Shown here piece after piece: positions 10,937 to 23,716 of a stretch of 64,000 nucleotides of DNA (positions are counted from its first letter, which is position 1; every line of letters begins with the position of its first letter). Location: NCBI RefSeq assembly GCF_016097555.1, contig NC_054703.1:14933023-14997022 (forward strand), written 5' to 3'. Origin of the DNA: Gigantopelta aegis (Eukaryota; Mollusca; Gastropoda; Neomphalida; Peltospiridae). Both the position numbers and the translations under genes were made by a program. The notes beneath the pieces are model-generated. The model had not been told where the DNA came from, made no database searches, and saw only the letters and a list, made by a program, of their open reading frames with translations.

Positions 10937-12200
10937 TACAATGTAATTGGAAAGATGTTCCGAATAATTCACAATAAATGTGTGGTCATGTGCTAGGAAA
11001 GATAACAATTTGTCAGTATTATTCTTATGTGTTATAATAGTCTGTGACGTTGACATTGGGGAAATACCCTTAAAAACAGACTAGAGCTCGACTCTCTAAC
11101 CAGTACTTCTCAGAAGTACAATATGAAAAATTCAATTCGTCGTATTAAAAACACCAGAAAGACCAGAAACTCTACATGTCTTGATGTCTGATTTCAATTA
11201 TTTAAAAAATGGCTCTAATAGTTGAAAATACGCTATAGTGTTTTGAAACTTGGGTACGTCGCTTTAAAGGTCGGTCACTTATGGTAGTTCTTTGCTAGTG
11301 TTATATTAATTTAGCAAGTTGTGATCATAAATGACTTCCAAATATTGTTTCAATAAAATATGATTTGTGATATATGCTAAATGCTTGCACAGTGGGGTTT
11401 TCATGCATTTATTAAAACTAACAAAATACGCATTCCCCTACGATTTGTTTCCTGGTGCTTCATCCTAACGAAATGCGTCATTTTATTCCCTCTAAATTGT
11501 TTAAATCATTAATTTTATTTATATTTTTTTTGCTCTTGTTTTTGTGTGTGTTTTTTTGGTATTGTTGGGGGGGGGGGGGGGGGGGGGATTTTGCGTGTTT
11601 CTTTTAATATTAAAAAAAAAAACCCACGCAGAAACTATTTACTGGTCCTTAATTAATATTGTTATACATATGTTTTATGCAGATGATATGGTATTGTTGG
11701 GATAGTTGGTAAGAAATGACGATAAAACATGCATAATACATTATGAGCAAAATTGTTATATTTGGAGAAACAATGAAGGATTAGAAGACAGTATTTTACA
11801 TGGGTTTAAGCAAGCATTAAATATGAATGAAAATAAATATCAAGGTATTTGGTCTGACAAACGTAACAAATTTAATTGATGGAAAAAAAAAAAAAAATCT
11901 AAAACTAAAAAACCAGAAAAGAGATATTTTACATACTTGTTTAAAAAAAATATTTAACATACATTGCCAAGTGAACATCCAATAAAGCTATCTAACATAA
12001 TATTTGAAATATTTAAATGTTATTGTTTTGTTTTTGTTTTTGGCTCTTCGATACATCTGCAACTAATTCTCTTCATGTTTAGGCCTGACGCCCTGGGTCA
12101 CAGCACAGAGCACACGAAGTCTGGATTACACCACAAGTACGTGCAATAAGTGATTAATTAGACCTAGTGAGCAAATATCGCTTTGAAGATATTATTGATA
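10937..12200. repeat. Segment duplicated in block B (40287-41790)
   Basis: Aligns by eye along its length with 40287-41790, including GACTAGAGCTCGACTCT, a 21-G run (11567-11587, against 24 G in block B), TATGTTTTATGCAGATGATA and the lead into the ACT tract. A frame from 11706 (VRNDDKTCIIHYEQ) is open in both copies with few changes, but it starts after a stop and no exon border is convincing. No gene is called. Confidence 0.75.
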
Positions 12201-12209
12201 GCACTCATA

Positions 12210-12210
12210 T

Positions 12211-12261
<51 letters not shown>

Positions 12262-12371
12262 AGCTACTACTACTAATTCTTCTTCTTCCTCTTCTTGTGG
12301 TACTACTGTCTCTACTGCTACTAGTACTATTACTTCTGCTACTACTACTATTACTATTACTACTACTATTG

Positions 12372-12428
<57 letters not shown>

Positions 12429-12495
12429 ACACGACTACTATACTACTACTATTACCACTACTACTGTCACTACTATACTACTACTACCACTACTG

Positions 12496-12553
<58 letters not shown>

Positions 12554-12661
12554 TCTTCTTCTACTTATGGTACTACTATCTCTACTGCTAGTAGTACTAT
12601 TACTTCTTCTACTACTACTACTACTAATATACTACTACTATTATTATTACTACTGCTATCA

Positions 12662-12694
<33 letters not shown>

Positions 12695-12700
12695 TTTTAA
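12210..12700. repeat. (ACT)n tract, block A
   Basis: Nearly 500 bp of ACT, TTC and GCT triplets. The long Thr- and Leu-rich open frames are products of the repeat. Confidence 0.9.
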
Positions 12701-12712
12701 AAGATCTATCTT

Positions 12713-13190
12713 TTAAAAATTGATAAAAAAAAAAACCCAGGAAGTTAACCTCTGAAGCCCATGCCATGGAGGTAACTGAAAATGCCACTTCAACTTGGTA
12801 TTGCAAGCTTTCTCCAAATCAAAACACAATGAAACCATGTGCTGATTATGGATGAAAGCTTCCCTACAAAACATTTCAAATATAAAAAGATGAGCAACCA
12901 TGCTTCGTCTAGATCTGAGGCCACATTGCATGGTAGTAAGCAATTTGTGGGATTTAAGATACCACACAAGTCAAATACAACCTGTCAAGGTCATAGCGTG
13001 ATAACTAGTAGGATTTGTTCGATCCTTAACAATATTCAAAAGAACCATCAAAGATGATTCAGGTAAATGTTTCAGTAACTGATAATAAATTTCCTCTGGT
13101 CCTACTGAAGTACCATGGGCTCTCTGAAGAGCATCCTGCAATTCCTCCATAGAGAAATGTCTGAAAAATTAATGGATCAAATTAAATTAA
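12713..13190 (-). pseudogene. Reverse transcriptase fragment of the I/Jockey-like LINE
   Basis: From the right: MEELQDALQRAHGTSVGPEE and then HLPESSLMVLLNIVK, the fingers region with the conserved S-V-G-P-E/D-E-I turn. After a deletion come HKLLTTMQCGLRSRRS (motif QxGFRxxRST) and CFDLEKAC, the position of the first catalytic Asp (FFDLEKAYD in relatives). The palm FADD motif and the thumb are absent. Gly-to-Leu in QCGF and Tyr-to-Cys in KAYD, plus frame breaks near 12968, make it inactive. Confidence 0.8.
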
Positions 13191-13235
13191 TCGTACAGAT
13201 TAATTTAATTTGATCCATTAATTTTTCAGACATTT
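13155..13235. repeat. Perfect 38-bp inverted repeat with 5-nt loop
   Basis: Arms 13155-13192 and 13198-13235 are exact reverse complements around GTACA. The arms begin inside the LINE frame (AATTTTTCAGACATTT), so this is a local fold-back duplication at a deletion point. It is not a separate element. Confidence 0.95.
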
Positions 13236-13383
13236 GAAAGCAGAAGATGAGTTATGAGAAAAGTTGTCTGCCAATGCATTAGCTCTGTCACGATGAGAGG
13301 TGACATCCATATCATTGACAGAAATGATGAACTGTATTACTGGATTCTTTAGCTTTGATTTTACAGATCCTATTCCAGACAGA

Positions 13384-13678
13384 ATGAAAGAGATGTTTTA
13401 TTTAACGATGCACTCAACACATTTTATTTACGGTTATATGGTGTCAAACATATGGTTATGGACCACAAATATATTGAGGGAGGAAACCCGCTGTTGTCAC
13501 TTCATGGACTGTTCTTTTCCATTAGCAGCAAAGGATCTTTTATTGGCACCATCCCACAGCCATGGTAGTAAATACCACGGCTTTTGATATACCAGTCGTG
13601 GTGCACCCACCAATGGGGATCGATCCCACACCAACCACGCATCAAGCGAGCACTGTACCTCTAAGCTATGTCCCGCCC
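13384..13678 (-). mobile_element. tRNA-derived SINE with 14-bp target duplication
   Basis: The minus strand starts with a tRNA-like head: A box near TAGCTTAGAGG, B box near GGGATCGATCCC. It continues through TATCAAAAGCCGTGG and a CCCGC core, and ends in the tail complementary to TATTTAACGATGCACTCAAC. CTATTCCAGACAGA occurs at 13370-13383 and 13679-13692, a clean target-site duplication. The host sequence on both sides is LINE ORF2. No product; transcribed by Pol III and mobilised by a LINE. Confidence 0.9.
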
Positions 13679-13879
13679 CTATTCCAGACAGATTTCACAG
13701 ATGTTTGTGAATTCAACTTGGAGACAAAATTTCTCGAACATGATTATTTACTCTGTCTGATCTCTCTGCAAGCCTTAGCCATAGCAATGCGATAGGCATC
13801 CATGCTATTCCCAGTAGGTTTACGTTTGGACATCTTGAGTGTCCCGTTTCACTCTTTGATTAATTGAAACGCTTTCGGA

Positions 13880-14500
13880 CTGCCGAAGTCTTAGGAATAG
13901 TTTCATCTGCAATATTCTTCAAGAAGGAAGTGAACAAAAACATGGGATCATCAGCATCAGTAATGGCGAATTGTTGCAGTCAAGTGCTGCACAGATAACG
14001 AAACTGACCCCAATTTGCCTTCGCCAACTTCCACCTTTGAACCCTTTGTAAGTGATAATGAGAAAGAGGTCACAAGGGTGTAGACCAACGTTCTAGGCGA
14101 AATCAGCAAAAAAGTGAAGGACTACAAAGGGTTAAGTCTATTCAAGTGAAAGAACCACTTGCAGAATGAAAATTTGTATGAGTTTTATCATTGAATAAAA
14201 GTAAATCATATTTGAGAATTAAGTCTTCCAACTGTTTACCACTAATATTGAAATCTTCACATTCCCACAAAGTGTGGTGACCATTAAAATGTTTTTGAAT
14301 TAAAAGACACAATTCATCAAAATTGGGCCCATGACTGAATTAGTCCGGAAGTTATCATAACTTTTTCCTTTGTATGTTGTTGTGATTTTTGTGATTGTGA
14401 GTTTTGTGATAAATCACAAATCTTACCACGCACTTCCATATCCAAAGGATCAAAGGGATTACTGATTGTTCAGTCTTCTTCAAATGTCCCGACCAACCTT
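13880..14500 (-). pseudogene. Endonuclease domain of the I/Jockey-like LINE
   Basis: Read on the minus strand: LWECEDFNISGKQLEDLILK and LLLFNDKTHTNFH, then SGSFT..IDLTLCSPSL, which is the S-x-I-D-L-T-L-C core of APE-type endonucleases, then a C-terminal part running into the linker with IPKTSAVRKRF. In-frame stops and frameshifts are present. The domain would nick target DNA. The upstream GDFN motif is degraded. Confidence 0.75.
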
Positions 14501-14587
14501 CCTTATTTTTACTTTTGGTGCCGTTTCCTCACAAAGGGTTTCTAGCATCTGGTGAGAATCCAAAGACACCTGGGTCAATTCAGTAGC

Positions 14588-15601
14588 TTATATCTGTGAA
14601 GCTTTAGTTGCGTCTTGCTGACATTTTGTAATGTCAGAAACCGTTTTAAATCTGTCTTTATTATTAGGCCAAGTTAAATCTGTCTTAACTGACACATTGC
14701 TTGTAGATACCTCAACTGCAACAGCATACGATGTACCTGCTGCAACAGGCATCATAGTCTGCACATCCTGTCTAGCCTCAGTGAAAGGCACGTCTTTCAA
14801 CTTTTACTGTCTAAAATATCGTAAGTACTCAATGAGCTTTCCCATGCAGTTGATGCATGTCATATAATTTTGACATGCGTTGCTGACGTGATCACACTGA
14901 CCACAACGAGTACATGCCAATTTTCTATGACGTAATTTGCCCATGTCCAAACGTTTGGCATTTAAAACACCGCAGGTGGTTTGGAATCTATGGGACGACA
15001 GGGATGTTCAAGTAACTGGCCTGATCTGATGAAGGTAGTGAAGGTGTACTGAAAATGACAACTAAAGTGTTTGTTGGAATCATTATTATTATCATTATTT
15101 CGACAGATTTCCATCCGCTTCACTGGTGTAACACCTTGTGAGGAGAGATTTTCACAAATCTCTTCCTCACTAACTCCTTCCAGGTCTCTTGGCTTAATCA
15201 CTCCTTTAGATGAATTAAGGGAGGAATGTGGTGAGACTAGTACTGGAATGTTTCACAATACTTTTAATTTAAGCAGGTTTCTGGAATGAGTTTTTATGGC
15301 ACATTCGATCAACAAAGATCCATTTCGCAATTTTGTGACACTTTTCGGGCTCTCCAGCTAAGCTTTCAAGCCCCTTTTTATTCGGAGAATGTTTCCGAAA
15401 GGCTCCTTCATCAGATGGTCTGAATACAAGAAACCGTGGCCAGGTTTGCAATGAAATCACTTTCGATTTCTTGAAATTACAAGTCGTGGATTCTTCATCT
15501 GATGATAAAGATTCTGAAACTTCGGTGTTGACTCTTTTTAGGGTCCCATCACGATTGGTATTGTTGTTTCCACCCATAACTTGGTTTATATAATTCATCA
15601 A
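14588..15601 (-). pseudogene. ORF1 (gag-like, zinc-knuckle) of the I/Jockey-like LINE
   Basis: N-terminal part: TWPRFLVFRPSDEGAFRK and LAGEPEKCHKIAKW, then PRDLEGVSEEEICENLSSQG, then CFKCQTFGHG and CTRCGQCDHVSNAC, which are CCHC-type knuckles, and CINCMGK. It ends with DVPFTEARQDVQTMM. Such ORF1 proteins bind LINE RNA. The frame is broken at least at 15201-15269 and 14870-14962. Start taken at the Met at 15601; the true start may lie a little upstream. Confidence 0.8.
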
Positions 15602-15605
15602 TCAC

Positions 15606-15884
15606 GCCCTACCCACCACAGAGTCCAACAAGGGGACATGATGCTGCGGAGATCCACCAGACAGTCATGCCAGGGGTACATGGTTTATATAATCACCCGA
15701 TTGACCCTAGGCATTGCCCCAAGAGCAACAAATGCAACTGGTCATTCAAACAATGTTTGTTCTTGGCTAAGATACGAACACAAATGTTCTTTGCTCTTGA
15801 GCTTGACGTGACCAGTCGATTGTTCAGGTGAGGCCGTACCAATAATTGTTTTGCGACACAAAACAAGTGAGAACTCGCCGACGA
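15606..15884. other. Spacer, possible LINE 5' UTR
   Basis: TGGTTTATATAAT occurs at about 15583 and again at 15680, a short direct repeat. Nothing else is recognised. Confidence 0.35.
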
Positions 15885-16400
15885 AATCCACATCGAACCT
15901 ACCTACAGGGTTGCATATTTTCAAAGTCCGAAACTGCGTTATGCTTCCAAATTCGTTTAGTTTCTTTTCTCATGCACGGTTCATGCAATCAACATCTGAT
16001 TTATTGTCATCTGCTTCTCATTCATTTGTGAGGTTTTTCTTTACAGTTCGAGAACATTTTCTTTAACAATAAAGTTCAGACAAGTAAGTATCTATAGCCT
16101 AGTCAGCCCCATCCTCGTACAAATATGGTTTGGTTGTCTGGTTGTTGTTGGGGTGGGGGTTTTGGGTGTTTTTAAAAAATAATTTCAGTTTCGTTTGACG
16201 TAAGAAGAAAAGTAAAAGTGTTTTCGAAATAACAAAAACAATAAAACAAATATTATTTTTGTATGCAATTTAGAAAACAATCGGCTCAGAAATAAATAAC
16301 TTGTAAATTCCATAATATGGGGGACAAAAGGTGTTCGCTTTGGGAACTATGGAATTTACTACAAGTTATTTATTTCTGAGCCAATTGTTTTACTCGGTCG
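15885..16400. repeat. Unclassified dispersed repeat, copy 1, with a terminal hairpin
   Basis: Shares AACTGCGTTATG, AACAATAAAGTTCAGACAAG, TTTCAGTTTCGTTTGACGTA and CAATCGGCTCAGAAATAAAT with copy 2 at 24738-25590. At 16282-16384 GGCTCAGAAATAAATAACTT is repeated in inverted order, making a hairpin with arms of about 30 bp. Copy 2 has only one arm. Confidence 0.75.
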
Positions 16401-16649
16401 TTTCCGGCGGTCTTCTACGGGAGTGATGTTTTAATACTTTTATGGGGCATTTTCGTAATTATTGATTTGCATATTGGTGTAAAATATTATTGCAATGAAT
16501 TAAGAAGGCATTTAATTGTGGAATTTGAAATGTTTGTGTATGGTCTAGAAAAGCACTTTCGGTTTTATTATGAATGGTATATTAATCATCATCAGCAAAT
16601 AATTTCATTTTTAGTAGCATGGTGTTATTTCTCCACTCATAATAGGTGG

Positions 16650-16875
16650 TCTCGCCTGAGATTGTTTGATCTTTTGATCGAAGCCCCCACCCACCCCTCG
16701 GTGGATCATTCTTTGATTGTTCCAACAAGTACCCCATGGTTGGTTTACTGGTATGTGCCATCCTGTCTGTGTGAAAGTACATATAAAAGATCTCATGTAT
16801 CGGGTTTCCTCTAACAATACATGTACCTGTCAGAGTTACTTTTTGAAACTGAATAGCCGATTATTAATATCTTCT
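16650..16875 (+). mobile_element. Degraded tRNA-headed SINE
   Basis: Contains CCTCGGTGGATCATTC, TGTGCCATCCTGTCTGTGTG and TATAAAAGATCTCATG, then GAATAGCCGATTATTAATAT, in the order of the other SINEs here. The head is poorly kept. Confidence 0.65.
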
Positions 16876-17016
16876 CAAATAAAATTAATGTACTGACACT
16901 CACAAATATAATCTGTATTTCAAACTGTTTCACAAAGTAGATTATGATGATTATCTTAATTGTAAAAATATGTGTGTATCTCTGTGTGCGTGTGCATGTG
17001 TGTCTGCGTATCTATA

Positions 17017-17404
<388 letters not shown>

Positions 17405-17640
17405 ATAACAACAACTACTGATCCTACTACAAAACTATTACTACTACTACTACAACAACAACTACTACTACTACAACCACCACTAATACTACTACTACTA
17501 TTACTACTACTACAACAACAACAACAACTACTACTACTACTACTACCACTACTACCACTACTACTACTACTTCTAAGCTACTAATACCATTACTACTAGT
17601 AGAACTACTACAACTACTATATCTTCTTCCTCTAAATAAT
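17405..17640. repeat. (ACT)n/(ACA)n tract
   Basis: Interrupted ACT and ACA triplets within the duplicated intron. Confidence 0.9.
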
Positions 17641-17955
17641 TTAAGCAATATTTTCTGTAAAATGCTTACAGCTCGTTGCTTGACAATTTATTGTAGTGAA
17701 CACGTCCGTGTGCGCATTCAGACGTGCCTTTGTTTCCGCAACCTCTGCAAAGTCTTTTCTCATCTGCACTGGAACACGCTGTAAAGTGCAGATGGATTTG
17801 GGACCATAGTGTATCGATGTTAACACCAGATCTCCATAGACAAAAAATCTAACTATTAGAAAAGTCTGCATATTCTGTTGATTCTTTATCAACACATCAT
17901 GTTCCAGCGTGTTTGTTTTTGTTAGTTTTGTTTGCATTTTGTTTTGTTTTTTTAG
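17641..17955. repeat. Intron duplicated at 42600-42891
   Basis: ACGTGCCTTTGTTTCCGCAA, ATCGATGTTAACACCAGATC and GCATATTCTGTTGATTCTTT occur in the same order in both copies. It leads into a TTTTTTTAG acceptor. Confidence 0.8.
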
Positions 17956-18091
17956 AAACAAACGACGAATATCCAGGTTATCTTCCATGAAAGGGCGGAG
18001 GTCCTCAAAGAGTCCGAGTCATAAATCCACAAAGAGTCATAGAGACAAGTCCTCAGAAAGACCGCATCATAAATCCCTCGAAGAACAGTGA
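17956..18091 (+). CDS. Basic Ser/Lys/Arg-rich terminal exon, block A
   Basis: Acceptor TGTTTTTTTAG, phase 2 start. Peptide begins NKRRISRLSSMKGRRSSKSP, continues with HKSTKSHRDKSSERPHH and ends SLEEQ at TGA (18089-18091). The first 15 residues match the exon at 42892-42969 (SKRRASRSSSREGRR), with homologous intron upstream of both. The Ser, Lys, Arg and His richness and terminal position suit a cytoplasmic tail or nuclear basic tail; function unknown. It could join the phase-2 exon at 4472-4537. No polyadenylation signal is obvious close by; AATAAAG occurs near 18150. Confidence 0.5.
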
Positions 18092-18918
18092 AAAAGAGAT
18101 CCTGTGTATTAGTTTTTGTTCGGTAATGGAAATTTAATGGAGAGGTGTAAATAAAGTGTAAAGAAGGAATGACCTTTACCAATAGATATATGTTATGATG
18201 AAAAGTTTCACTGGTTAAATCGCTTGGAGAACATGTGATTGCAGTCTGTTTTAGCAGTGACTATATTACGATATCTAATGCTTTTTAATTCCTGCGAAAC
18301 CGAGAGCGAAGTGAATTTTGCTCTTCCGTAATTGCTTTCTGTAAATGCTGATTGGACATTTTTTTTTAACTACTAAGCACATAGTGTTAATGTGTGGCTT
18401 ACGGATATGGGGGAATTAGCGATATTTTCTCCACCAGGACCCCCGCACCTCATAAATCTTTTTAACAATTAACAGTTATGGAATAATACAATGGCTATAG
18501 GCATATCTTGACGTATCATCGTTTAGTTAAAAAAGAAGAAGAAGAAGAAAAACCCCACCTGGTTTTGGAATAATACAACGGTACATCAAACGCCAATTTC
18601 AAATGTTCAACATGAGAAAGAATGACAGGATAACTGGAATTTTTTTTTTTAAAACGCCATCTTGGACTTCCATCATGGTGACGTAAACACATCAAATTGA
18701 CCACTGTAGTTTAGTAAAGAGTAACCATTTACGTAACTGTCAATCTTATGAATAATTTGTTTTAGTCATTTATAATTGATACATGGGAAGGTTGAAACCA
18801 GTTAATGAGAAAGCAAATCTTTGACTTCAAGCTTCGAACCCATATCAATACAGACTTCAATACCAAACAAGTTCAGACTAAATTAGGTTTTGAAGCGCTA
18901 ATTTCAAAGCGCTGTAAA
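18092..18918. other. Non-coding spacer with two diverged 68-bp units
   Basis: Near 18475-18530 and 18565-18600 there are decayed copies of the 68-bp unit that forms the array at 19110 (GGAATAATACAACGGTACA). Nothing else is recognised. Confidence 0.5.
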
Positions 18919-18941
18919 ATAATAATAATAATAATAATAAC

Positions 18942-18989
<48 letters not shown>

Positions 18990-18990
18990 A
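18919..18990. repeat. (TAA)n microsatellite
   Basis: Near-pure AAT triplets, one CAA interruption. Confidence 0.95.
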
Positions 18991-19109
18991 TAAGGTTTTG
19001 TTTATGATACTCTATGTGGTGTACTGATTTCGAAAAAAAAAATATTTTACCTCTACTTGTTCCGTCAAATTTGTTTTTGTCAGTAGGTTTATATGTGTAT
19101 CGATACGAA

Positions 19110-19795
19110 TCCTCCTTTAGTTAAAGTCTGGTTATTGAATAATACAACGGTACAGGTGATACGTGTACCTGGACGTATCATCCTCTAGTTAAAGTCTAGT
19201 TATGGAATAATACAACGGTACAGGTGACACGTGTACCTGGACGTATCATCCTCTAGTTAAAGTCTGGTTATGGAATAATACAACGGTACAGGTGGCACGT
19301 GTACCTGGACGTATCATCCTCTAGTTAAAGTCTAGTTATGGAATAATACAACGGTACAGGTGGCACGTGTACCTGGACGTATCATCCTCTAGTTAAAGTC
19401 TGGTTATGGAATAATACAACGGTACAGGCGGTACGTGTACCTGGACGTATCATCCTCTAGTTAAAGTCTGGTTATGGAATAATACAACGGTACAGGCGGT
19501 ACGTGTACCTGGACGTATCATCCTCTAGTTAAAGTCTGGTTATGGAATAATACAACGGTACAGGTGGCACGTGTACCTGGACGTATCATCCTCTAGTTAA
19601 AGTCTGGTTATGGAATAACACAACGGTACAGGTGATACGTGTACCTGGACGTATCATCCTCTAGTTAAAGTCTGGTTATGGAATAACACAACGGTACAGG
19701 TGATACGTGTACCTGGACGTATCATCATCTAGTTAAAGTCTGGTTATGGAATAATACAACGGTACAGGTGATACGTGTATCTGAAGGTCTCATCC
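19110..19795. repeat. 68-bp minisatellite, about 10 copies
   Basis: Unit TCTGGTTATGGAATAATACA plus ACGGTACAGGTGATACGTGT plus ACCTGGACGTATCATCCTCT plus AGTTAAAG. Copies are very similar, differing mainly at TGATAC/TGGCAC/CGGTAC. Each unit contains an imperfect palindrome GGTACA...TGTACC. Confidence 0.95.
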
Positions 19796-20725
<930 letters not shown>

Positions 20726-21107
20726 TTAAAGGGACATTCCCGAGTTTGCTGCATTGTAAGATGTTTCCGACTAATAAAATATTTCTACGATTCAACTTAC
20801 ATATTAAAATAATTTTCTTGTTTAGAATATCAGTGTCTGTATATTCAATGTGTTTCTGGTCCTCTCAATATTTGTAAGAAGCCCAAACTGGAGTTTGTCT
20901 TCAAATAATTTCGTACATACGAAAAAATCTTTTTAAGGAAATATTTAACCTTGTACAAATATTAGAACGACCAGAAATATGTTTAATATACAGCCACTAA
21001 TATTTTATGCAGAAAAATATATTTGATATGTAATTACAATCGTTAAAAAGTCTCTGTTAGTCGATAGCATCTTAAACATTGCAGCAAACTCAGGAATGTC
21101 CCTTTAA
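20726..21107. mobile_element. MITE with TTAA target duplication, copy 1
   Basis: TTAA at 20726-20729 and 21104-21107 flanks inverted ends: AAAGGGACATTCCCGAGTTT on the left against AAAGGGACATTCCTGAGTTT read from the right, and homology continues through GCTGCA and AAGATG (about 40 bp in all). TTAA duplication is typical of piggyBac or Kolobok superfamilies. Internal sequence has no transposase. A second copy lies at 24980-25427 and a fragment near 49786-49842. Confidence 0.85.
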
Positions 21108-21358
21108 CATGTGATGGCTATTAAATACCAAACTGCTTAAAATTACTGAGCACATCTAGTTAAAATGCAATCTTGGTAGCAGAAGGCAACACAAGCTTTC
21201 CTTGAGGATAACACAATACATCAAGGTTGCCATCAGTCATCTCTGCTATACTGACACTTGAACAGGTGTACGTGGCCTTCAGCGAAGGAAACATTTCACC
21301 AAACCGGACTAAGGGATAGATTTCCAGTCTTGTATGCCACATTGTTCCTACGTCTGCT
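21108..21358. other. Spacer with an unrecognised 60-codon frame on the minus strand
   Basis: The frame at 21160-21342 (MWHTRLEIYPLVRFGEMF at its start) has no recognised domain. It might be an exon or a chance frame; no splice borders were convincing. Confidence 0.3.
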
Positions 21359-21672
21359 GGATGGCATTTAGCTCAGTCGGTTGAGTGCTCGCTTGAGGTG
21401 CTTGCGTCGCAGGATAAAACCACCTCGATAGTTCCATTCACCTGATTGGGTTTTTCCTCGTTCCAACAAGTCCACCACAACTGCTCAAGGACCGTGATAT
21501 GTGCTTTCCTGTCTGTTGGAAAGTGTATATAAAAGATCCCTTGCTGCATTACAAAAATGTAGCAGGTTTCCTTTGCTGACTACTAGTCAATATTACCAAA
21601 TGTTTGATATTCAAGAGCTGATGATTAATTAATCAAGGTACTCTAGTGGTGTCGTTAAACACAACAAAACAG
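21359..21672 (+). mobile_element. tRNA-headed SINE, GTCGTTAAAC-tail type
   Basis: Head TTTAGCTCAGTCGGTTGAGT (A box) and AGGATAAAACC region, then core TATAAAAGATCCCTTGCTGC, then tail CCAAATGTTTGATATTCAAG and TAGTGGTGTCGTTAAACACA. Near-full length. The same head occurs at 54751. Confidence 0.85.
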
Positions 21673-22049
21673 TATCACACCTAGTTAGAATGTTTGCATT
21701 AGGAAGAAATATAAATCTGCCATAGCTATGTTAAGAATCTGCACCGTGTATATATATATCCAATTTACGGTCCAGATTCGTAACAAAGTATACAATGTGG
21801 TATTTGCAATATGCTTGTCAAATCTATTGCTACTATGCCCAGCATCCTGGAGTGTACCCCTGCGCGTGCTGTAACATCACCGTGGTGCAGGGGTGTAACA
21901 TTCTCTTTGAGGATGGCCAATACAGCACAAATCAAATTTTGAGTAAAAGTCAGTATGTATCTGTGATATTTGTATTTTTGCACAGTTCTTTACACTGTTT
22001 TTATTTAAATCTTGAATTTTTATATTAATGTTGATCATCACTTTATTTG
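21673..22049. other. Spacer with a small hairpin near 21855-21900
   Basis: TACCCCTGC and GCAGGGGT flank a short loop, suggesting a small palindromic repeat. Nothing else is recognised. Confidence 0.35.
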
Positions 22050-22141
22050 TTTGCATTACCATAGTTTGACACGCAATAGCCGATGTATTTTTCGTGCTGG
22101 GCTGTCGTTAAACTTTCATTCATTCATTCATTCATTCATTC
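22050..22141 (+). mobile_element. SINE 3' end with (CATT)n tail
   Basis: TTGACACGCAATAGCCGATG and GGGCTGTCGTTAAAC are followed by about six CATT units, the 3' end of another SINE of the GTCGTTAAAC class. No head remains. Confidence 0.65.
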
Positions 22142-23633
22142 CTGAAGCATATACATGTATCACCGTGCAGCTGCAGTTGGCGATAATGCACCAGCGATAA
22201 AGCGCTTGCCTGACTTGACTAGGGGGTGGGGTGGGAGGGGGATCTACCACCAGCGATAAAGAGCTAAAGTTTATTCGAAACCATTATTGGAAACCCGCAA
22301 TCTGATATTATTTGTCTCGTCTCTGTAGAAGCTCAAATATTAATTTCAGCGTTCGGAAATTTCCGTGTTACACAAATGCTATTAAAAGGTGTCGTTATGG
22401 GTATATTCAATTGAGAACCAGTCTATCATGTAAGTAATTGTGACGCACTGTCAAAGCTGCCAAACGATAGACGCTTTTCTTTCGAAAAAAAAAAAGGTAT
22501 AATATAACTCAATGTAATTAAAATTAGCTCCACTGGTTAATTACTATTACCTGTGGATCTAACAGCACCCTGTTGGATCTCATGTCCAGTTGACCTTTCA
22601 ATGGACTAATCAAAACCTAACTTTCAAAATTATGCCAGTGATTTGAAAATAATTTGAAAACATTCGGGATTATGCCAAGGGCATACGAAATGATTCGGGT
22701 GAATTACGAAGTATGCCGAAACTAATTTCAATATAAAATTCGTTTTAACAAAAAAAAAAAAAAAAAAAATTGCCATAGAAACTGTTTATACTAGTATACA
22801 ATCCAGTGTTTATTACTGCACTTTCCCCCCTGTTTTTTAATGTTAAAATAGACCAACAAGTTCGCCTATTGCATAAATAGTCTCGCACGATATTTTTAGA
22901 ATTTGTATGCTCCTGAATAACACTATAAAAGGCGAAGTGTAATTGGTCGATATTTAAATTTTTATCTATAGATGAAATGTCTCCTGGACATGTGAGTCCA
23001 CGCAATGCTGTTAGATATACTGGTAGACCAGTAGAGCTAATTGTAATCAGATTGATTATAACTGGTCAATAAAATAAATTCGTTTACGAAATATCTTGAT
23101 CAACTACGATTACCTGAAAAATAATAAAATGTCAGTTAAATATGACTATTGACTTTGTTGCGTTCGGCGAATTGCTTTTTATATTGCATGTTGTTTAGAG
23201 ATGAATTTATTTAACAGACGACACTGTCGAATGCGTTCTCAACTCAAACTGTGTCTGGCATGTGATTGGTACCGATACCGTAAAAATGTTACACATGTTA
23301 CACATTTCATTCCGTCTGGAATAAAGTCATTGGGGGAACTTCGATTGCAATACCCTTGTTGAATTAACAATCAAGGCAGTGCAACTGACTTAAATATTAT
23401 TCACAAAAGCGATACCAGTGCCGTCAATACACCAAGTAAAAACGAAAGCTATGCCCAATACCAAAATTTAAACATATTGATGTGTTTTGGGTAGGTTTTG
23501 TTTTTTACCACGCGCGCGTTTAGCGATTCAGTTGTTATTTTTCTAGATTCTTGTTTTCACAAAATATGAATACTTGTCTGTTAATGATAACATTATACTC
23601 ATCATACAGCTCCTCACGGGCGTACGGGGCCAA

Positions 23634-23639
<6 letters not shown>
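22142..23639. other. Non-coding region, nothing recognised
   Basis: About 1.5 kb with an oligo-A run at 22750-22768. The minus-strand frame at 22745-23005 has no recognised motif. Confidence 0.4.
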
Positions 23640-23664
<25 letters not shown>

Positions 23665-23716
23665 GGGGTCTAGGCTGAGTTTTGTCCGAATTTAGAGGGG
23701 TTTTTTTTTTTTTTTT
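23640..23716. repeat. 29-G run followed by a T-rich run
   Basis: Uninterrupted G from 23640 to 23668, then T17 near 23701. Other runs of about 10 or more G occur near 11567, 26135, 34499, 41227, 52027, 52905 and 53070. Confidence 0.95.

Larger units (their letters stand above)
12713..15605 (-). mobile_element. I/Jockey-like LINE with ORF1 and the EN-RT part of ORF2, decayed
   Basis: Right to left: ORF1 with zinc knuckles (14588-15601), endonuclease (about 13880-14500), a linker including ETGHSRCPN-type residues, then reverse transcriptase to 12713. The RNase H end is missing; the element stops beside the ACT tract. Many stops and frameshifts, an internal deletion with a perfect palindrome, and a SINE insertion show it is old. 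The related RNase H at 27791-28265 is from another copy. The family is common in molluscan genomes, from memory. Confidence 0.85.

Noticed and set aside
11650..11720. Reverse transcriptase YADD motif (MFYADDMVLLG) in the duplicated segment, also at 41333-41363
   Set aside because: A stop follows immediately and neither flank resembles an RT in any frame. The motif is conserved between blocks only because the whole segment is duplicated.
12167..12716. 177-codon Thr- and Leu-rich open frames
   Set aside because: They are translations of the ACT triplet tract; all three frames are open and low in complexity. The same holds for the Val-rich frames at 4498-5179, 17427-17648, 36904-37605 and 41757-42445.
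19110..19795. CRISPR-like array
   Set aside because: Units of 68 bp are contiguous without unique spacers. The same applies to the 20-, 40-, 41-, 42- and 53-bp arrays; the genome is eukaryotic.
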